Shown piece by piece: positions 1-10,549 of a stretch of 64,000 nucleotides of DNA (positions within the stretch are counted from its first letter, which is position 1; each line of letters begins with the position of its first letter). The position numbers were made by a program, and so were the translations under genes. Source of the stretch: Selaginella moellendorffii. Its lineage: Eukaryota > Streptophyta > Lycopodiopsida > Selaginellales > Selaginellaceae. Location of the stretch: the NCBI RefSeq assembly GCF_000143415.4, contig NW_003314300.1:166908-230907 (forward strand), written 5' to 3'. The notes beneath the pieces are model-generated. The model was given only the letters and a program-made list of their open reading frames with translations, searched no databases and was not told where the DNA came from.

Positions 1-1
1 A

Positions 2-64
2 AGGGTGGTCTCTGGAGTTCCTGGACAAGCCGAAACCATCGAAACTATAGACGAGGAAGATTAA
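2..64 (+). CDS. possible 3' end of an upstream gene
   Basis: One frame is open from the window edge and ends in an acidic tail (…ETIDEED) at a TAA codon. Acidic C-termini are common in plant proteins, and the frame would be the last exon of a plus-strand gene that starts outside the window. Only about 20 residues are visible and no family could be recognised, so this may be chance. The bases from here to 314 are non-coding upstream sequence of the next gene, with a telo-box-like AGGGTTT near 299-305. Confidence 0.25.
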   Translation, partial: RVVSGVPGQAETIETIDEED

Positions 65-314
65 GGTATGCTTCCATTTTGTTCTTACAGTGCCAAAAAT
101 TAAAAAATTTCATTCCAGGAGATCGAAAAGCAGAACTTTGGCTTCTAAAACATATGCTCGAAGCTAAAGAGTTTAGCTTCATGGCAAAAAGTGACCGTCA
201 GATGTAGAAGATCCAACGGCTCACGTGACGTTTTAAGTAAAGTGGAATATCCACGTGGCGAGGTTTACGAGCGGGAAAATTTGAACTGTCTTGTGGGCTA
301 GGGTTTATATTTCC

Positions 315-2383
315 ATGGGGCATCCTGGGAGGACGCTGGAAATCCCGGTCCAGTCCGGCAAGGACACTTCTTCGTGCGCTCCCTGCGAGAGTGAGATCCA
401 GGTGAGTCGATCGCAATCGCAATCCAAGCGCTTGCATTCATTCCTTGAAATCTTGGCTCCAGATCACACGGATCGGTGGAAATGGAACGCGGCCGCCGCA
501 GAAGCCGTGCTGTTCTTCGTGCTCCTCCGCCGGGTATGAGATTCCACCCCCGACTCCCGCTCCCTACAACAGGGCGCTGCCTAACGATGTGGAATTTCCA
601 CTCCCGGAGCCCGTCCCTCGGCTGGATCTCATGAGCGCGCGCCCGACGCCAAACAAGAACACCGTCTATGAGATTCCTCCGACGCCGCCGGGAGCTGCGA
701 CGCCGAGCAGCAATGCCAGCAGAGACAAATCGGTGAGAGTGAGGGAGATTTCAGTCATCTCAGCGAAGCCGCCGCACGATCTAGACCGGATTCGTGAGGA
801 GCATCCGAGCGTTCACATCGAGGTGGAGGAGCCAAGCGACATCACAATTGGTGTGCGTAACATCTCGGTGAACGGCGGGAAAGATGAGAAAGGCAAGGAG
901 ACAAACAGAGATGGCTACGAGGAGAAGGAAGCTCCTGCCGAGCAGATGGGCTCGCCACCTTTGATGGCTTCGGAGAATTCGCTCATCGATTTCTCGCTCT
1001 TTCTGCTCAAGAATGCGAGATCTCGCGAGAAAGTCCGGCGGTCACTAGCCAAAGATCTGAACGAGAAGAAGGGGGCTGCTGAACCCGAGGAAGATCTGGA
1101 AGGCTTGCTTCGCAAATGGGAAGCCGCGCAGCTGGAAGAAGCTGCGGCTGCTAGAGCCAAGGAAGAAGAGCTGCTTCGTGCTTCTCCCGCGGTGCCGATG
1201 TTTCCCGGGATCAAGGAGCTGCCTTTGCTAAACTACATCAACGCGGAGGGGAAGATCGAGCCTCAGTGCGACCCCAACACGGCTGTCAGTGCGTTTGCGG
1301 TGCTGGACAGGCTGAAGAAGGTGCAGTACATCGGCATTGCGAAGAGCCTCCGGAACAGTATGAGGAAGATAATGGGGAGAAAGCCCGGCTTTTGCTACTA
1401 CTACAAAGTTTATCACTTGCCCAACGTGGAGAGCTTCCCAAAGCCGAACTATGTCAAGCAAAGGGTACGTTTCTACTGGTTTTTTTGCACAGATTTAAGA
1501 AGATTTAACCGGGAACATGATCGTGAATTGTCAGCTGTCTGTTTGAGCGTTCGTGTGAACAGTGGATAGAAGAATTGGGATCGCCTCCACCCGGGAATGC
1601 GGACGAGACGCAGAGAAAGCAATGGGAGCAGCCTGCCGAGGTTTCTGTGGGTGCAGTTATGGACAGGGGATCCGTTTTAGCGGCGGCAATCGAGAAAGCT
1701 AAAGGACTTATCCAAATTATGGTCAGGAGAGGTCTCAAAGAGGAGGTACGTAGTTGGCTCTATTTTTCTTTTCCAGAATAGATCACATTCTCTATGTTTT
1801 ATTCAGATGATATATGATCCTGCACTGATGGAGTTGGGACGGTGTGATGTTTTGGAGGTATGCTATCCTGTATCTCTTTAGTTGCTGATTCTGTAAGTGT
1901 AGACCACTACTCCGGCGGACGCTCCCAAAGGGAAGCACACAGTGGTTACAACGCCGTATGGTGGAACAGTTGATTACTTTATCTGCTACCACGATAAATC
2001 AAAGCTGAGCAATGGCTGGTTGTATGATGTAACCATCAACAAAGACAATCAAGAGACCAGGTGAGCATGCATGTAGTAAAGAAAATCATACATTGGTTGA
2101 ACCGAGTTTATTGGTACAGGCATTTGATTACCTGCGGGAACAACTGTCCCGCCAATCTTTCAGAAAATACTTTCCTGGAGCTGATTTTTGCATTTCTCCT
2201 GGTAAATCCATTGTATTTGAAGCAGTTTAGATTAAAAAACTCACACCTTGTCTGTAACAGCATCAAGGTGTTCCGAGAGACAAAGACTTGCGAAACGGAT
2301 TCTCAATGCACAACTTTTCTGTGGCCGAATTTATCCAGAAGTTCGACAATTTTAAGCCGTGGTTCCCCCGCGTTTCGTCATGA
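315..2383 (+). CDS. GIY-YIG-domain-like plant protein
   Basis: Seven exons join in phase: 315-401, 463-1464, 1563-1745, 1807-1857, 1903-2060, 2107-2212 and 2261-2383, giving about 569 aa. The N-terminal half is low complexity, rich in Pro, Glu and Lys with a Glu/Ala helix near residues 220-270. The C-terminal half has a degenerate GIY-YIG core: AFAVLD followed by VQYIGIAKSLRNS, then CYYYKVYHLP, and the next exon opens WIEELGSPPPGN. The C-terminus has the block FCISPGK…GFSMHNFSVAEFIQKFDNFKPWFP. GIY-YIG folds occur in nucleases, but a role here is not established. The exon 6 acceptor (after ACCGAG, 2101-2106) and donor (2213) were chosen because only they keep the conserved frame; other nearby AG and GT sites break it. 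The ATG at 315 gives a short first exon; a transit peptide is not obvious. Confidence 0.8.
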
Positions 2384-2542
2384 AGTCTAGTGCAAGCTAG
2401 CATTTCACTGGGTAGGTGTTTTCTCTAACCTTCCACTGGCCGGCCGCTACAGCAGAACACTGGAGCAATCACGGCAATCCAAGGTCTTCTAGACAAATCA
2501 GTTTTTATTTTTTTGTTTTCTCAACTTTCCAAAATAATGCAG

Positions 2543-3829
2543 TCATTTGCACTCGAAGTGCACGTACACTGAACACTTGACGGCCTTCTTCTGGGTTCTG
2601 AAACCTGGCATCACCATGAACTCCAGCTTACTCTTCTTACAACTCTTGCACGGCGAAGCTGGATGCACAACTGGTTCTACGTAAACGGGATTGACGTCCA
2701 TTCCTCGTCCGACTCTGATAATCCCAGCCGCCGGGTTCATCGAGTAAGCGAGCCGGTGCAGCAACCAGACGCCTTTGCAAGCGTTGATGAAAGCCGAGGT
2801 GAAGCAGTTCCTCTCAGCCGTCGCCTTGAAGATGATCGTCCAAGGAAAGAGACCCCACATATCGTGAGTCTTGTTCTCGCAAAAGTTGAGGAAGTCGGGC
2901 TCAAAGTTGGCGTGGGCCGGGTTGACGGCATCCGCGATATCCAGCAGCTTCATCCGTTGGAACTCCTCGAGCCTGGCAAGAGCTCGCTGGGACGGGTTGA
3001 GGATCTTGGTGATGCCAAAGTGGTCGAAGCTTTCGTTCTCGAAGCAGTGGAACAGGGCCTTGTTGATGCGAGACTCCAGAGCGAACGCCGTGTGTTCCTT
3101 CTTTGCAAAGACTGTCCTCGGCTCCAGATCTCCCAGAGCTCGCAACACCGAGTAGCCGGACATCTCCATCTGCTTCATGAAGACTTTGCAGAACTTCCGA
3201 ATGGCCAGAGTCGCTCGCACGACCGTCATCTCAAGGAGGAGCTCGGTGGCAGTGATCTCCATATCCATGGAAACGTGGTCTACTGCCGGTGACGACGATC
3301 TTCGTGGTGGAAGAGTGGTGTTTCCCTCGCGAGACTTTATCGCTCCCCCGACGCGCTTCTCACTAAGGACGGAGCATTCTTCGCCATTTCCCTCGGTGGT
3401 AAGCGTTTCCTTGCTCTGGTTTCTCTGCGGGACTAACAGTGGACTCCCTTTGTGCCTACAGCAAATACCTGTGATCTCTCGCTCTTTCATCGCCATGCTT
3501 TGCAGCTGCTCCAGTTGCCACTCTAGCATGTCGATCGTGTCCTGCTTGTCAACCAGTGCCGATTGCTGCCGTTTGCTCAACTCCAGGAGCTCCTGAGTCG
3601 GCTGCTGCCGGAGCCTGATCGTCCTCGAGTTTGTAGCTGGCGAAGAACTATGCTCTGATCTAGCAGCAGGAACTGGAGAAGTCGCTCGATTCCCGCAAGC
3701 GATGATGCTGGAGAGGATTCCTATCAAAGGCCGGCAACCCGTCGCTCTGGTACACAGCTTCTCAAAGTTTGCTTGCATCTCGTCGTCCTCACTCGTGCTG
3801 CTCTTGCTGCTTGCAGCCACTCGTCTTCG

Positions 3830-3865
<36 letters not shown>

Positions 3866-4171
3866 ATTCTTCGCGCTCGGGGACACTGGAATCTCTTCGG
3901 CGATTGTTGGCAGCTGCTTGGTGGAACTCACAGAAAACCTCTCCGCCATGGCCGTGTCCTCTTCTTCTCTCATGTGGAGGAGGATGCGCAGCGCTACCTT
4001 CTCCTTCCTTGTGGAATTCTCTTCACCATCATCCAAGGTAGACGATCTAGCAGTAGTTAAGAGGTTGGCGGAATCCATTAACTTCATCTCGTATTTCTTG
4101 CTGCCAGACCTCTTGATGAAGTGTGTGTGGAAGATGAACAGGAATCGAGGGAGATTCCTGGCGAGTAGCAT
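2543..4171 (-). CDS. GIL1/IRKI-like DUF641 protein
   Basis: This is a single 542-codon open frame without introns. After a Ser-rich N-terminus with a polyglutamine tract (about residues 103-115), a DUF641 region follows. It has a coiled-coil heptad stretch (QELLELSKRQQSALVDKQ), then a helical block IRKFCKVFMKQMEMSGY and the typical FAKKEHTAFALESRI motif. The C-terminus has a conserved plant block ending VMPGFRTQKKAVKCSVYV. The family includes GIL1 (gravitropic in the light) and IRK-interacting protein, both regulatory proteins of plant growth responses. The biochemical function is unknown. The first ATG (4171) gives an unusual hydrophobic N-terminus; the ATG at 4087 (residue 29) is an equally good start. 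The gene is convergent with the GIY-YIG-like gene, with only about 160 bp between stop codons. Confidence 0.8.
3834..3865. repeat. CTG/CAG microsatellite coding polyglutamine
   Basis: An uninterrupted trinucleotide run reads as about a dozen glutamines on the minus strand, within the disordered N-terminal part of the DUF641 protein. It is in frame and ends in three arginines. Such tracts vary in length between individuals. Confidence 0.95.
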
Positions 4172-4424
4172 TTATGCGAAAGGTGACAAGCCGCTACTAG
4201 ATGGCTAGTCGGACGGATTGGATTGTTTGGAAATCGAGGAAGTCAAGCTTTTCTGGTTGGAAGTTGGAAGTGCCCGTCTTGGCAGCCGTCTTTTGTTGGA
4301 CAGGTACAGTAATCCTTCATCGCTCTTTTTAGAATCCAACGTTTTTTTTTTTCCTCCAGAAGCCGAGCGACATCACTTCGATCACTTAGATCACTTGCAA
4401 ACGCTTTAGAAGCGAGAATGGTGG

Positions 4425-6020
4425 ATGATGGAAGCTGTGACTTTCACGCAGCTGGCCAGCGAGATCCGGCAGTGCAGCGACGCAAGAGACTTCGATCGAG
4501 CCAGGCAGATCCACAGACAAGTTCTCAAGAGCAAGCATCTCCGCCAGGACGACGCCACTTACCTCGCGAATTTGCTGCTCGAAGCTTATGGAAGATGTGG
4601 GTCTGTGGAGGAAGCCCAGCGTCTCTTCCAGGCCTTGCCACTACCCAACGTCTTCTCGTGGAACATCTTGCTCGAGGCATATGCCCAGAACGGGCATCTC
4701 GATCGCGCGAGAAGCTTGTTTGATCGAATCCCGGATAAAAACGTCGTCTCTTGGACCACCATGATCAAAGCTTATGGTTCTTCCGGCCGAGTGGACGACG
4801 CAAAATTACTCTTCCAAAAAATGCCAGTAAGAAACCTCGTCACCTTCACGGGCATGGTAAAAGCATATGCCGAGACTGGGCATATTCTCGATGCCAGGGA
4901 ATTGTTTGATTCCATGCCCGAGAGGAACCTCGTGGCGTGGACAGTCATGCTTGCGGCATATTCGCAGACTGGGCATCTAGACGAGGTGCTTGCGCTGTTT
5001 GCGCGAATCCCGGAGAGGGAGGTGGTATCGTGCAGCATCGTGATCGGCGCATATTCCGCGAGAGGGCAAATGCGCGAGGCGCGAAAGCTGTTCGATTCGA
5101 TGCGCGAGGGAAATGTGGTGACGTGGACGGCCCTGATCGCTGGGTACGCGGGGCGTGGGGATCTGGAGGAAGCTAGAAGTTTGTTTGAGAGGATGCCCGA
5201 GAGAGATACGGTGTCATGGACGAGTATGATCACAGCTTATGCCCAATTGGGGCATCTGGAAGAGGCGAGAGCTCTCTTTGATTCCATCCCGATCAATCGC
5301 CGGGATGCTGTGGTGTGGAATTCGATGCTCTACGCGTTCTCTCGCGATGGCTGCGTTGCCGGGATGATCGAGACGCTGAGGGCGATGCCACGCCCGGATC
5401 TTGTATCGTGGAACATCGCCATGGCGACACTGGCAGAGTGGGGGATGGGCGATGACTTCGCGAATTTCTTCCTGGAGATGCCCGAGAGGAATGTCTTGTC
5501 GTGGACGAGCATGATCCAGGCGCTCGCGCGGCGGGGCATGCTCCAATCCGCGAGAGACCTCTTCGACACAATGCCGGAGAGGAATCGCGTGTCATGGTCG
5601 ACGATCGTCCAGGCCTTCGCCCGGAATTCGCAGGGCGAGGAGGCGATCCAGCTCGTCCTGGCGATGCTGCTCGAGGGCATCGCGCCGGATGAGATCGCCT
5701 ACATCGAGATCCTGGCCGCGTGCGCCCACATTGGATTGCTAGAAACGAGCCGGCAATTCTTCCACTCCATCACCGCCGACCACGGCCTCGTCCCCTCGAT
5801 CGAGCACTACAGCTGCATGATCCACATTCTGGGACGATCCGGCCAGGCAAGAGACGCCGAGGAGCTCCTCCAAACAATGAGCCTCGTGCCGGATTCTATC
5901 TCCTGGACCGCATTGCTGGGCAGCAGCAACGAAATCAGCCGCGGCGCCCGCGCGGCCAGGAAAGCAGTGGATCTGGACGGAGAAATCTCCGCTCCATCCT
6001 CCTCTCCAACCTCGCCCTAA
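4425..6020 (+). CDS. PPR protein, S-type repeats with partial E domain
   Basis: This is an intronless 531-aa open frame with about eleven tandem 31-residue S-type pentatricopeptide repeats. Each has the pattern VVSWTTMIKAY…G…DDAKLLFQKMP, from about residue 70 to 400. The last third holds an L2/S2-like pair (GIAPDEIAYIEILAAC, LVPSIEHYSCMIHILGRSG) and the start of an E domain (LVPDSISWTALLGS). The protein ends soon after this, so a full E or DYW deaminase domain is missing. PPR proteins bind organellar RNA one base per repeat and act in editing, splicing or stability in mitochondria or plastids. The truncated E domain means any editing role would need a partner deaminase in trans. The paired ATGs at 4425 and 4428 were chosen as start. 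No clear transit peptide is visible. Confidence 0.85.
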   Translation: MMEAVTFTQLASEIRQCSDARDFDRARQIHRQVLKSKHLRQDDATYLANLLLEAYGRCGSVEEAQRLFQALPLPNVFSWNILLEAYAQNGHLDRARSLFDRIPDKNVVSWTTMIKAYGSSGRVDDAKLLFQKMPVRNLVTFTGMVKAYAETGHILDARELFDSMPERNLVAWTVMLAAYSQTGHLDEVLALFARIPEREVVSCSIVIGAYSARGQMREARKLFDSMREGNVVTWTALIAGYAGRGDLEEARSLFERMPERDTVSWTSMITAYAQLGHLEEARALFDSIPINRRDAVVWNSMLYAFSRDGCVAGMIETLRAMPRPDLVSWNIAMATLAEWGMGDDFANFFLEMPERNVLSWTSMIQALARRGMLQSARDLFDTMPERNRVSWSTIVQAFARNSQGEEAIQLVLAMLLEGIAPDEIAYIEILAACAHIGLLETSRQFFHSITADHGLVPSIEHYSCMIHILGRSGQARDAEELLQTMSLVPDSISWTALLGSSNEISRGARAARKAVDLDGEISAPSSSPTSP

Positions 6021-6060
6021 AATGTCCCCAAGAACCCTAAACCTGCCCAGGAACCCTAAA

Positions 6061-6141
6061 ATCCCCCTAATTTTTAACCTTTTCTCGATAATTTTCCAAA
6101 ATTTTAGGGGGATCCAGCCAATTGCCAGCGGACTGGCAATT
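6061..6141 (+). other. two hairpins behind the PPR stop codon
   Basis: Two inverted repeats follow the PPR gene: a 10-bp stem formed by 6061-6070 and 6104-6113, and a 9-bp perfect stem with a 4-nt loop (6120-6128 with 6133-6141). They lie in the probable 3' UTR or in the short spacer before the sucrose transporter. A functional role is not shown. Confidence 0.4.
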
Positions 6142-6356
6142 TTGTCGCCACTTGCATGCTGCCATGTGTCTTCTCCCGACACGTCAAATAGGTTCCTTGG
6201 ACAAGTGTCGCCACGTAGGGCGTTATCGGGCTCTCGACAAACAAATCTTTTACTATAGCCTCTCCAAATCATCGAACAGCAAAATGGCCAAGAGGAGTGG
6301 CACTAGTGGTCCTCAAAGCCCTTCTTCTAGGGCTAGGGCTTGGGAGATCGCGAGCG

Positions 6357-8211
6357 ATGGCGGAGGGCAGCATTGCCAAGCGCTCGCGCGCCGATCGCGT
6401 CCCGCTCAAGGCGCTCGCGCGCGTCGCGTCCGTGGCCGCGGGCGTCCAATTCGGCTGGGCGCTGCAGCTATCGCTGCTCACGCCCTACGTCCAGGAGCTC
6501 GGGATTCCTCACACTTTTGCGAGCTACATTTGGCTGTGTGGGCCGATCTCGGGGATGTTCGTCCAGCCCATCGTGGGATTCTACAGCGATCACTGGGAGG
6601 GGAAGTGGGGGAGGCGGCGGCCATTCATTGTCCTAGGCGCGATTTTGGTGGTTATCTCGGTCTTGATCATCAGCTTCGCGGCCGATCTGGGATACATTCT
6701 TGGCGATACTCCCACCAGGAGGCCCAGAGCCATCGGGATCTTTGTGGTCGGGTTTTGGTTCTTGGATCTGGCTAACAACACTCTCCAGGGTCCCTGTAGA
6801 GCACTTCTAGCGGATTTCACTGGTAAGATCCTTGGTTTTCTTCTAGTTCTAGCTTCAAAGTTGAGTTTTTATTCTTCCTGTCACAGGGAGAGATCAGCGA
6901 AGAAATCGCCGGGCAAATGCGTTCTTCTCGTTTTTCATCTCGATTGGAAACATTCTCGGGTTTGCAGCGGGATCTTATAACAATTGGCCGAAGATCTTTC
7001 CTTTCACAGAGACCAGAGGTTGCAACCGACCATGCGCCAACTTAAAGTCGGCTTTTATGATCGACTTGATCCTGCTCATCGTGACGACCCTCTTGAGCAT
7101 TACAGCCGCCCAAGAAATCCCGTGGTCACCACTGACGAAGGCCCAGAAGCACGGTGTGAGTACTCCCACCACCCCGCTGATTCCCGACAAGCCAGATCCA
7201 CAGTACGCCGATGATCCAGAGAACGTAAACGACGACGATGAAGATGAGGAGGAAGAATCGGAGGCCTTCTTCTGGGAGCTTGTGGGAACTTTGCGAGATC
7301 TTCCGCGACCAATGTGGTGCATCCTCTTGGTGACGGCGTTAACTTGGCTGGCGTGGTTTCCGTTCACGCTATTCGACACGGACTGGTTTGGAAGAGAGGT
7401 GTTTAAAGGCGAGCCCGGCTCCGCGACCGCGCAGATTTACGACAGGGGTGTCCGAATGGGATCGTTCGGGCTGATGCTCAACTCGGTGGTGCTCGGGATC
7501 ACGTCCATTGTAATGGAACCACTTTGCCGGATGCTCAAGCCGAGCTTCGTGTGGGGTATCGGGAACTTTATCATGGCCGCGAGCTTTGCTGCGATGATAG
7601 CGATTACTTACGCGATGAAGAACACCGATCGAGTAATCCCGCCGACAGGAACAACCATCGGTGCCCTCGTTGTCTTCGCGGCTCTGGGAGCTCCTCTTGC
7701 GGTACTGTTTTCTTGTCTTTCTCTTCGTTTTTCGTTTTGTCACTGAGTGTGTTTTGTCCCTATAGGTGACTTACAGCATTCCTTTTGCGCTGGCATCGCA
7801 TTCCACGAACAACAGCGGAGGTGGCCAAGGTAAGTTTATCTCTCTCGATTCGCGAGCTTGAAAGTTTCAAACATTTGCAAAGTTCATGTTTTTTTTCTAA
7901 CTTGAGAACCATTCCTACAGGCCTGGCAATGGGAGTGCTGAATCTGGCCGTCGTAGTTCCGCAGGTAACGAAAGAGCTGGCAGTTCCTCGCAATCAAAGC
8001 GTTGTGTTTTCTAATCTCTCTGCAGATCATTATCTCGCTCGGTAGCGGTCCTTGGGATGCGCTATTCGGCGGTGGAAACGTTCCATCCTTCGCGTTGGCG
8101 CTGGGAGCTTCTTTCATTGGCGGAGTTCTCGCGTTTTTAATCCTTCCAAGGCCGGCGCCAGAGTTTCGTTCCAGGAGTATTCGCCGTACGAGAAGCTCTC
8201 CCATACCATAG
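6357..8211 (+). CDS. sucrose/H+ symporter (SUT/SUC family)
   Basis: Five exons (6357-6822, 6887-7701, 7766-7829, 7921-7964, 8026-8211) give 524 aa. This is a 12-TM major facilitator of the GPH/SUT family, which takes up sucrose with protons across the plasma or vacuolar membrane. TM1 carries [21 protein letters not shown], followed by IWLCGPISG and the MFS loop motif KWGRRRPF, then [19 protein letters not shown]7 follows an acidic central loop (DDDEDEEEE near residue 260) and [11 protein letters not shown]. The C-terminal exons carry [15 protein letters not shown] and [16 protein letters not shown]. An upstream in-frame ATG at 6297 would add 20 residues; 6357 was preferred because MAEGS is a typical soluble N-terminus. 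A paralogue lies 2.3 kb downstream with the same exon structure. Confidence 0.93.
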
Positions 8212-8231
8212 GAGAAAGCGATCACTCTTTC

Positions 8232-8334
8232 TCTATATTATTCCTATTGTTCTTTCCCTCTCCTATTGTTCTTTCCCTATTGTATCAATCATAATAAGCA
8301 TTTTAAAATTTCTCTATATTATTCCTATTGTCCT
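8232..8334. repeat. short direct repeat in the 3' flank
   Basis: The sequence CTCTATATTATTCCTATTGT occurs at about 8232 and again at about 8312. Between the copies TCCTATTGTTCTTTCCC is itself duplicated. The repeats are pyrimidine-rich and lie between the transporter stop and the next gene, so they are probably slippage products. Confidence 0.6.
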
Positions 8335-8367
8335 TCATATTAAGAGGTTTAGGGTTTTCTCCAGTGG

Positions 8368-9985
8368 ATGGGCGGGCCTGGCCTATGGCGCCGTGTGGTG
8401 AGATCTGTGGCGAATTCCCGGCGGCGAGGAGGATCGCGCAATGCGGTAAGAGCGAGTGATTCCATTCTCTGGCCGCAGCGGCAGCGAATTCTCTCCGGGA
8501 TCGAAAGCCATGGGTACGTCGTGCGATCGAGCATTGTGTGGTATTCTTCGAGCTCCAGTCGAGTGGAGCCATTAGGCAAGGGCGGGAAACAAGACGATCG
8601 ATCGTCCGCTTCGTGGATTAAGTCTTTTCCACCGTCGCTCCAGCCGTTTGCGTGCCTTGCGAGGTTGGACAAGCCGATTGGAACTTGGTTACTGGCATGG
8701 CCATGCTTTTGGTATGTAAGTTCTTCTTTTTGTCGATTTTTTTTGTTCTTGGTTTGTAAAGCTTGCTTTGCGTTCTCCAGGTCGATCGCTCTCGCCGCTC
8801 CGGCTGGAAGCTTGCCAGACCTGAAAATGCTCGCGCTGTTTGGAACGGGAGCGATCTTGCTGCGTGGTGCTGGCTGCACGGTGAATGACTTACTTGATCG
8901 TGATATCGATGGCAAGGTCTCTTTGAGTCCATTTTTTTTTTTTCTTGCTGACTTGACGCTCATGTATTTCAGGTTGATAGAACCAAACTTCGGCCAATCG
9001 CTTCTGGAGCATTGTCTCCAGCTCAAGGTGTTGGATTTCTCGGTTGCCAGCTTCTTTTGGGCCTGGGAATTCTCCTCCAGCTCAATGATTTCAGGTAGAA
9101 CAAGCTCTCCTATTTATTTCTCTGTGTTTTTTTCGCTGTGTTCTTCTCAACCTTGACAATATCAGCCGAATTCTAGGAGCATCGTCTCTACTCCTCGTTG
9201 GCACCTATCCCTTGATGAAAAGGTGGACATTTTGGGTATGTATTCTTTCAAGCTCTCGATCTCCAAGTCGAAGTAGAAGACAATGCTGCTGGTTATTGTT
9301 TTTCTAAACAGCCTCAAGCGTATCTGGGCCTAACTTTCAATTGGGGAGCGCTTTTGGGATGGTCGGCCATCCAAGGCAGCTTAAATCCAGCCGTTGTTCT
9401 TCCACTGTATTTGTCCGGGATATGCTGGACGCTTGTCTACGACACCATATATGCACACCAGGTACGCTTTTCCTTCCATTACAAAGAGCACAATGAATTA
9501 TTTTCGCTTTTGTTCGTTCCGCCAGGATAAAGAGGATGACCTCAAAGTGGGTGTCAAGTCCACGGCATTAAGATTCGGAGACCACACTTGTCTCTGGCTC
9601 ACGGGTTTCAGCGCAGCCTCCGTTTCTTTCCTCGCTCTGGCGGGGTACAATACTGGTATCGGTAAGTGCTCACACCAGTGCTTTTCATACCAAGTCGTAA
9701 AGCGCTCGCTCTCGCGATTCCCTTGTTTTTTCTTTCAGGCTGGCCATTCTATGGAGGCGTCCTTGGTACAGCTTGTCACCTCGCTTGGCAGCTCCAGACT
9801 CTCGACATCTCAAACAGCGATGATTGTAACCGGAAGTGAGTGGAGCTCTCTTTTTATTTTTCCAGAAGCCGCCTTGGCTGACTTGAAAGAATTGTCAATC
9901 GTGGTGGTGTGTTTATAGATTTGGATCCAACAAGTGGCTCGGGGCCATTGTTTTCGGCGGCATCGTTCTCGGCAAGTTGCAATGA
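8368..9985 (+). CDS. COQ2: 4-hydroxybenzoate polyprenyltransferase, mitochondrial
   Basis: Eight exons (8368-8711, 8781-8916, 8973-9094, 9166-9235, 9312-9461, 9526-9661, 9739-9835, 9919-9985) give 373 aa. The enzyme is a UbiA-type membrane prenyltransferase that joins a polyprenyl chain to 4-hydroxybenzoate in ubiquinone synthesis at the inner mitochondrial membrane. The first Asp-rich motif is [19 protein letters not shown], and the second is DTIYAHQDKEDD; both bind Mg-diphosphate. [16 protein letters not shown] is the family's start of TM1. The Arg- and Ser-rich N-terminus of about 90 residues, with few acidic residues at first, fits a mitochondrial presequence. A telo-box (TTTAGGGTTTT, about 8348-8357) sits directly before the ATG. 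Introns are 56-83 nt. It lies between two sucrose transporter paralogues. Confidence 0.93.
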
Positions 9986-10094
9986 TCGATCGATTCCATC
10001 GACTGAATGGTACGCTTTAAGTTCCTCGTGAATGGTGGTCCTCCTGCGAGCACTCAAAGTTTCTCCAAAAGAAAAATTCCCATGGCAGGCAAAC

Positions 10095-10253
10095 CACGTG
10101 TACAACGAAATTATTTCCGCCCGGCGGCAAAGATTCGTGACGTGTTGAAGCGACGACCATTCCAGGTGCTGACGCGACGGGGCCCTGCCACTGTGGCGCG
10201 CGCTCGAGGCCCCACGTGGCGTCCACTGTGGAGCAATGCGGCTGCGCCACGTG
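10095..10253. promoter_or_regulatory. cluster of three G-boxes upstream of the second sucrose transporter
   Basis: CACGTG cores occur at 10095-10100, 10213-10218 and 10248-10253. The last is inside the 10-bp palindrome GCCACGTGGC. G-boxes bind bZIP and bHLH factors of light, ABA and sugar responses. A TATA-like TTTATATTT lies near 10311-10320, and the start codon is at 10550. Three cores in 160 bp are more than expected by chance, but regulation is inferred only. Confidence 0.5.
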
Positions 10254-10549
10254 GCACCGTTTAAATTTCAAATATTCCATCCAGCGTCACGCTTTGCCCT
10301 AAGTGGCACTTTTTATATTTCCCCTTCTCTCTCGTCTGGGTTATTTCAAATCGCTCGCTTTGGCGCTCACCGTGGCTGGGCGCTCCCATTCCCCCATTCC
10401 CCGGATGGTCTCTTCTCGCCCCATCGCATAGATCTCTCGCGGCGCCAGCAAGGATCCGGCGCATCGATCGGCATTGTGTTGGATCGATCCATCCGCGCAG
10501 TGGCAGTGAGTTGTGGGCTCTTTTCTGACCTAAATTTCGGCGCCCAGGG

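Noticed and set aside
915-1214. 99-codon minus-strand open frame in the GIY-YIG-like gene
   Set aside because: It is the complement of the Glu/Ala-rich coding exon and has low-complexity Ser/Ala composition; it is a shadow frame.
2663-3292. 209-codon plus-strand frame opposite the DUF641 gene
   Set aside because: The minus-strand frame has clear family motifs, while this one has none and arises from biased codon use.
4772-5233. 153-codon minus-strand frame opposite the PPR repeats
   Set aside because: Its periodic text mirrors the PPR repeats on the other strand; no independent gene.
5739-6272. 177-codon minus-strand frame overlapping the PPR 3' end
   Set aside because: It has no recognisable domain and overlaps coding sequence with strong PPR conservation.
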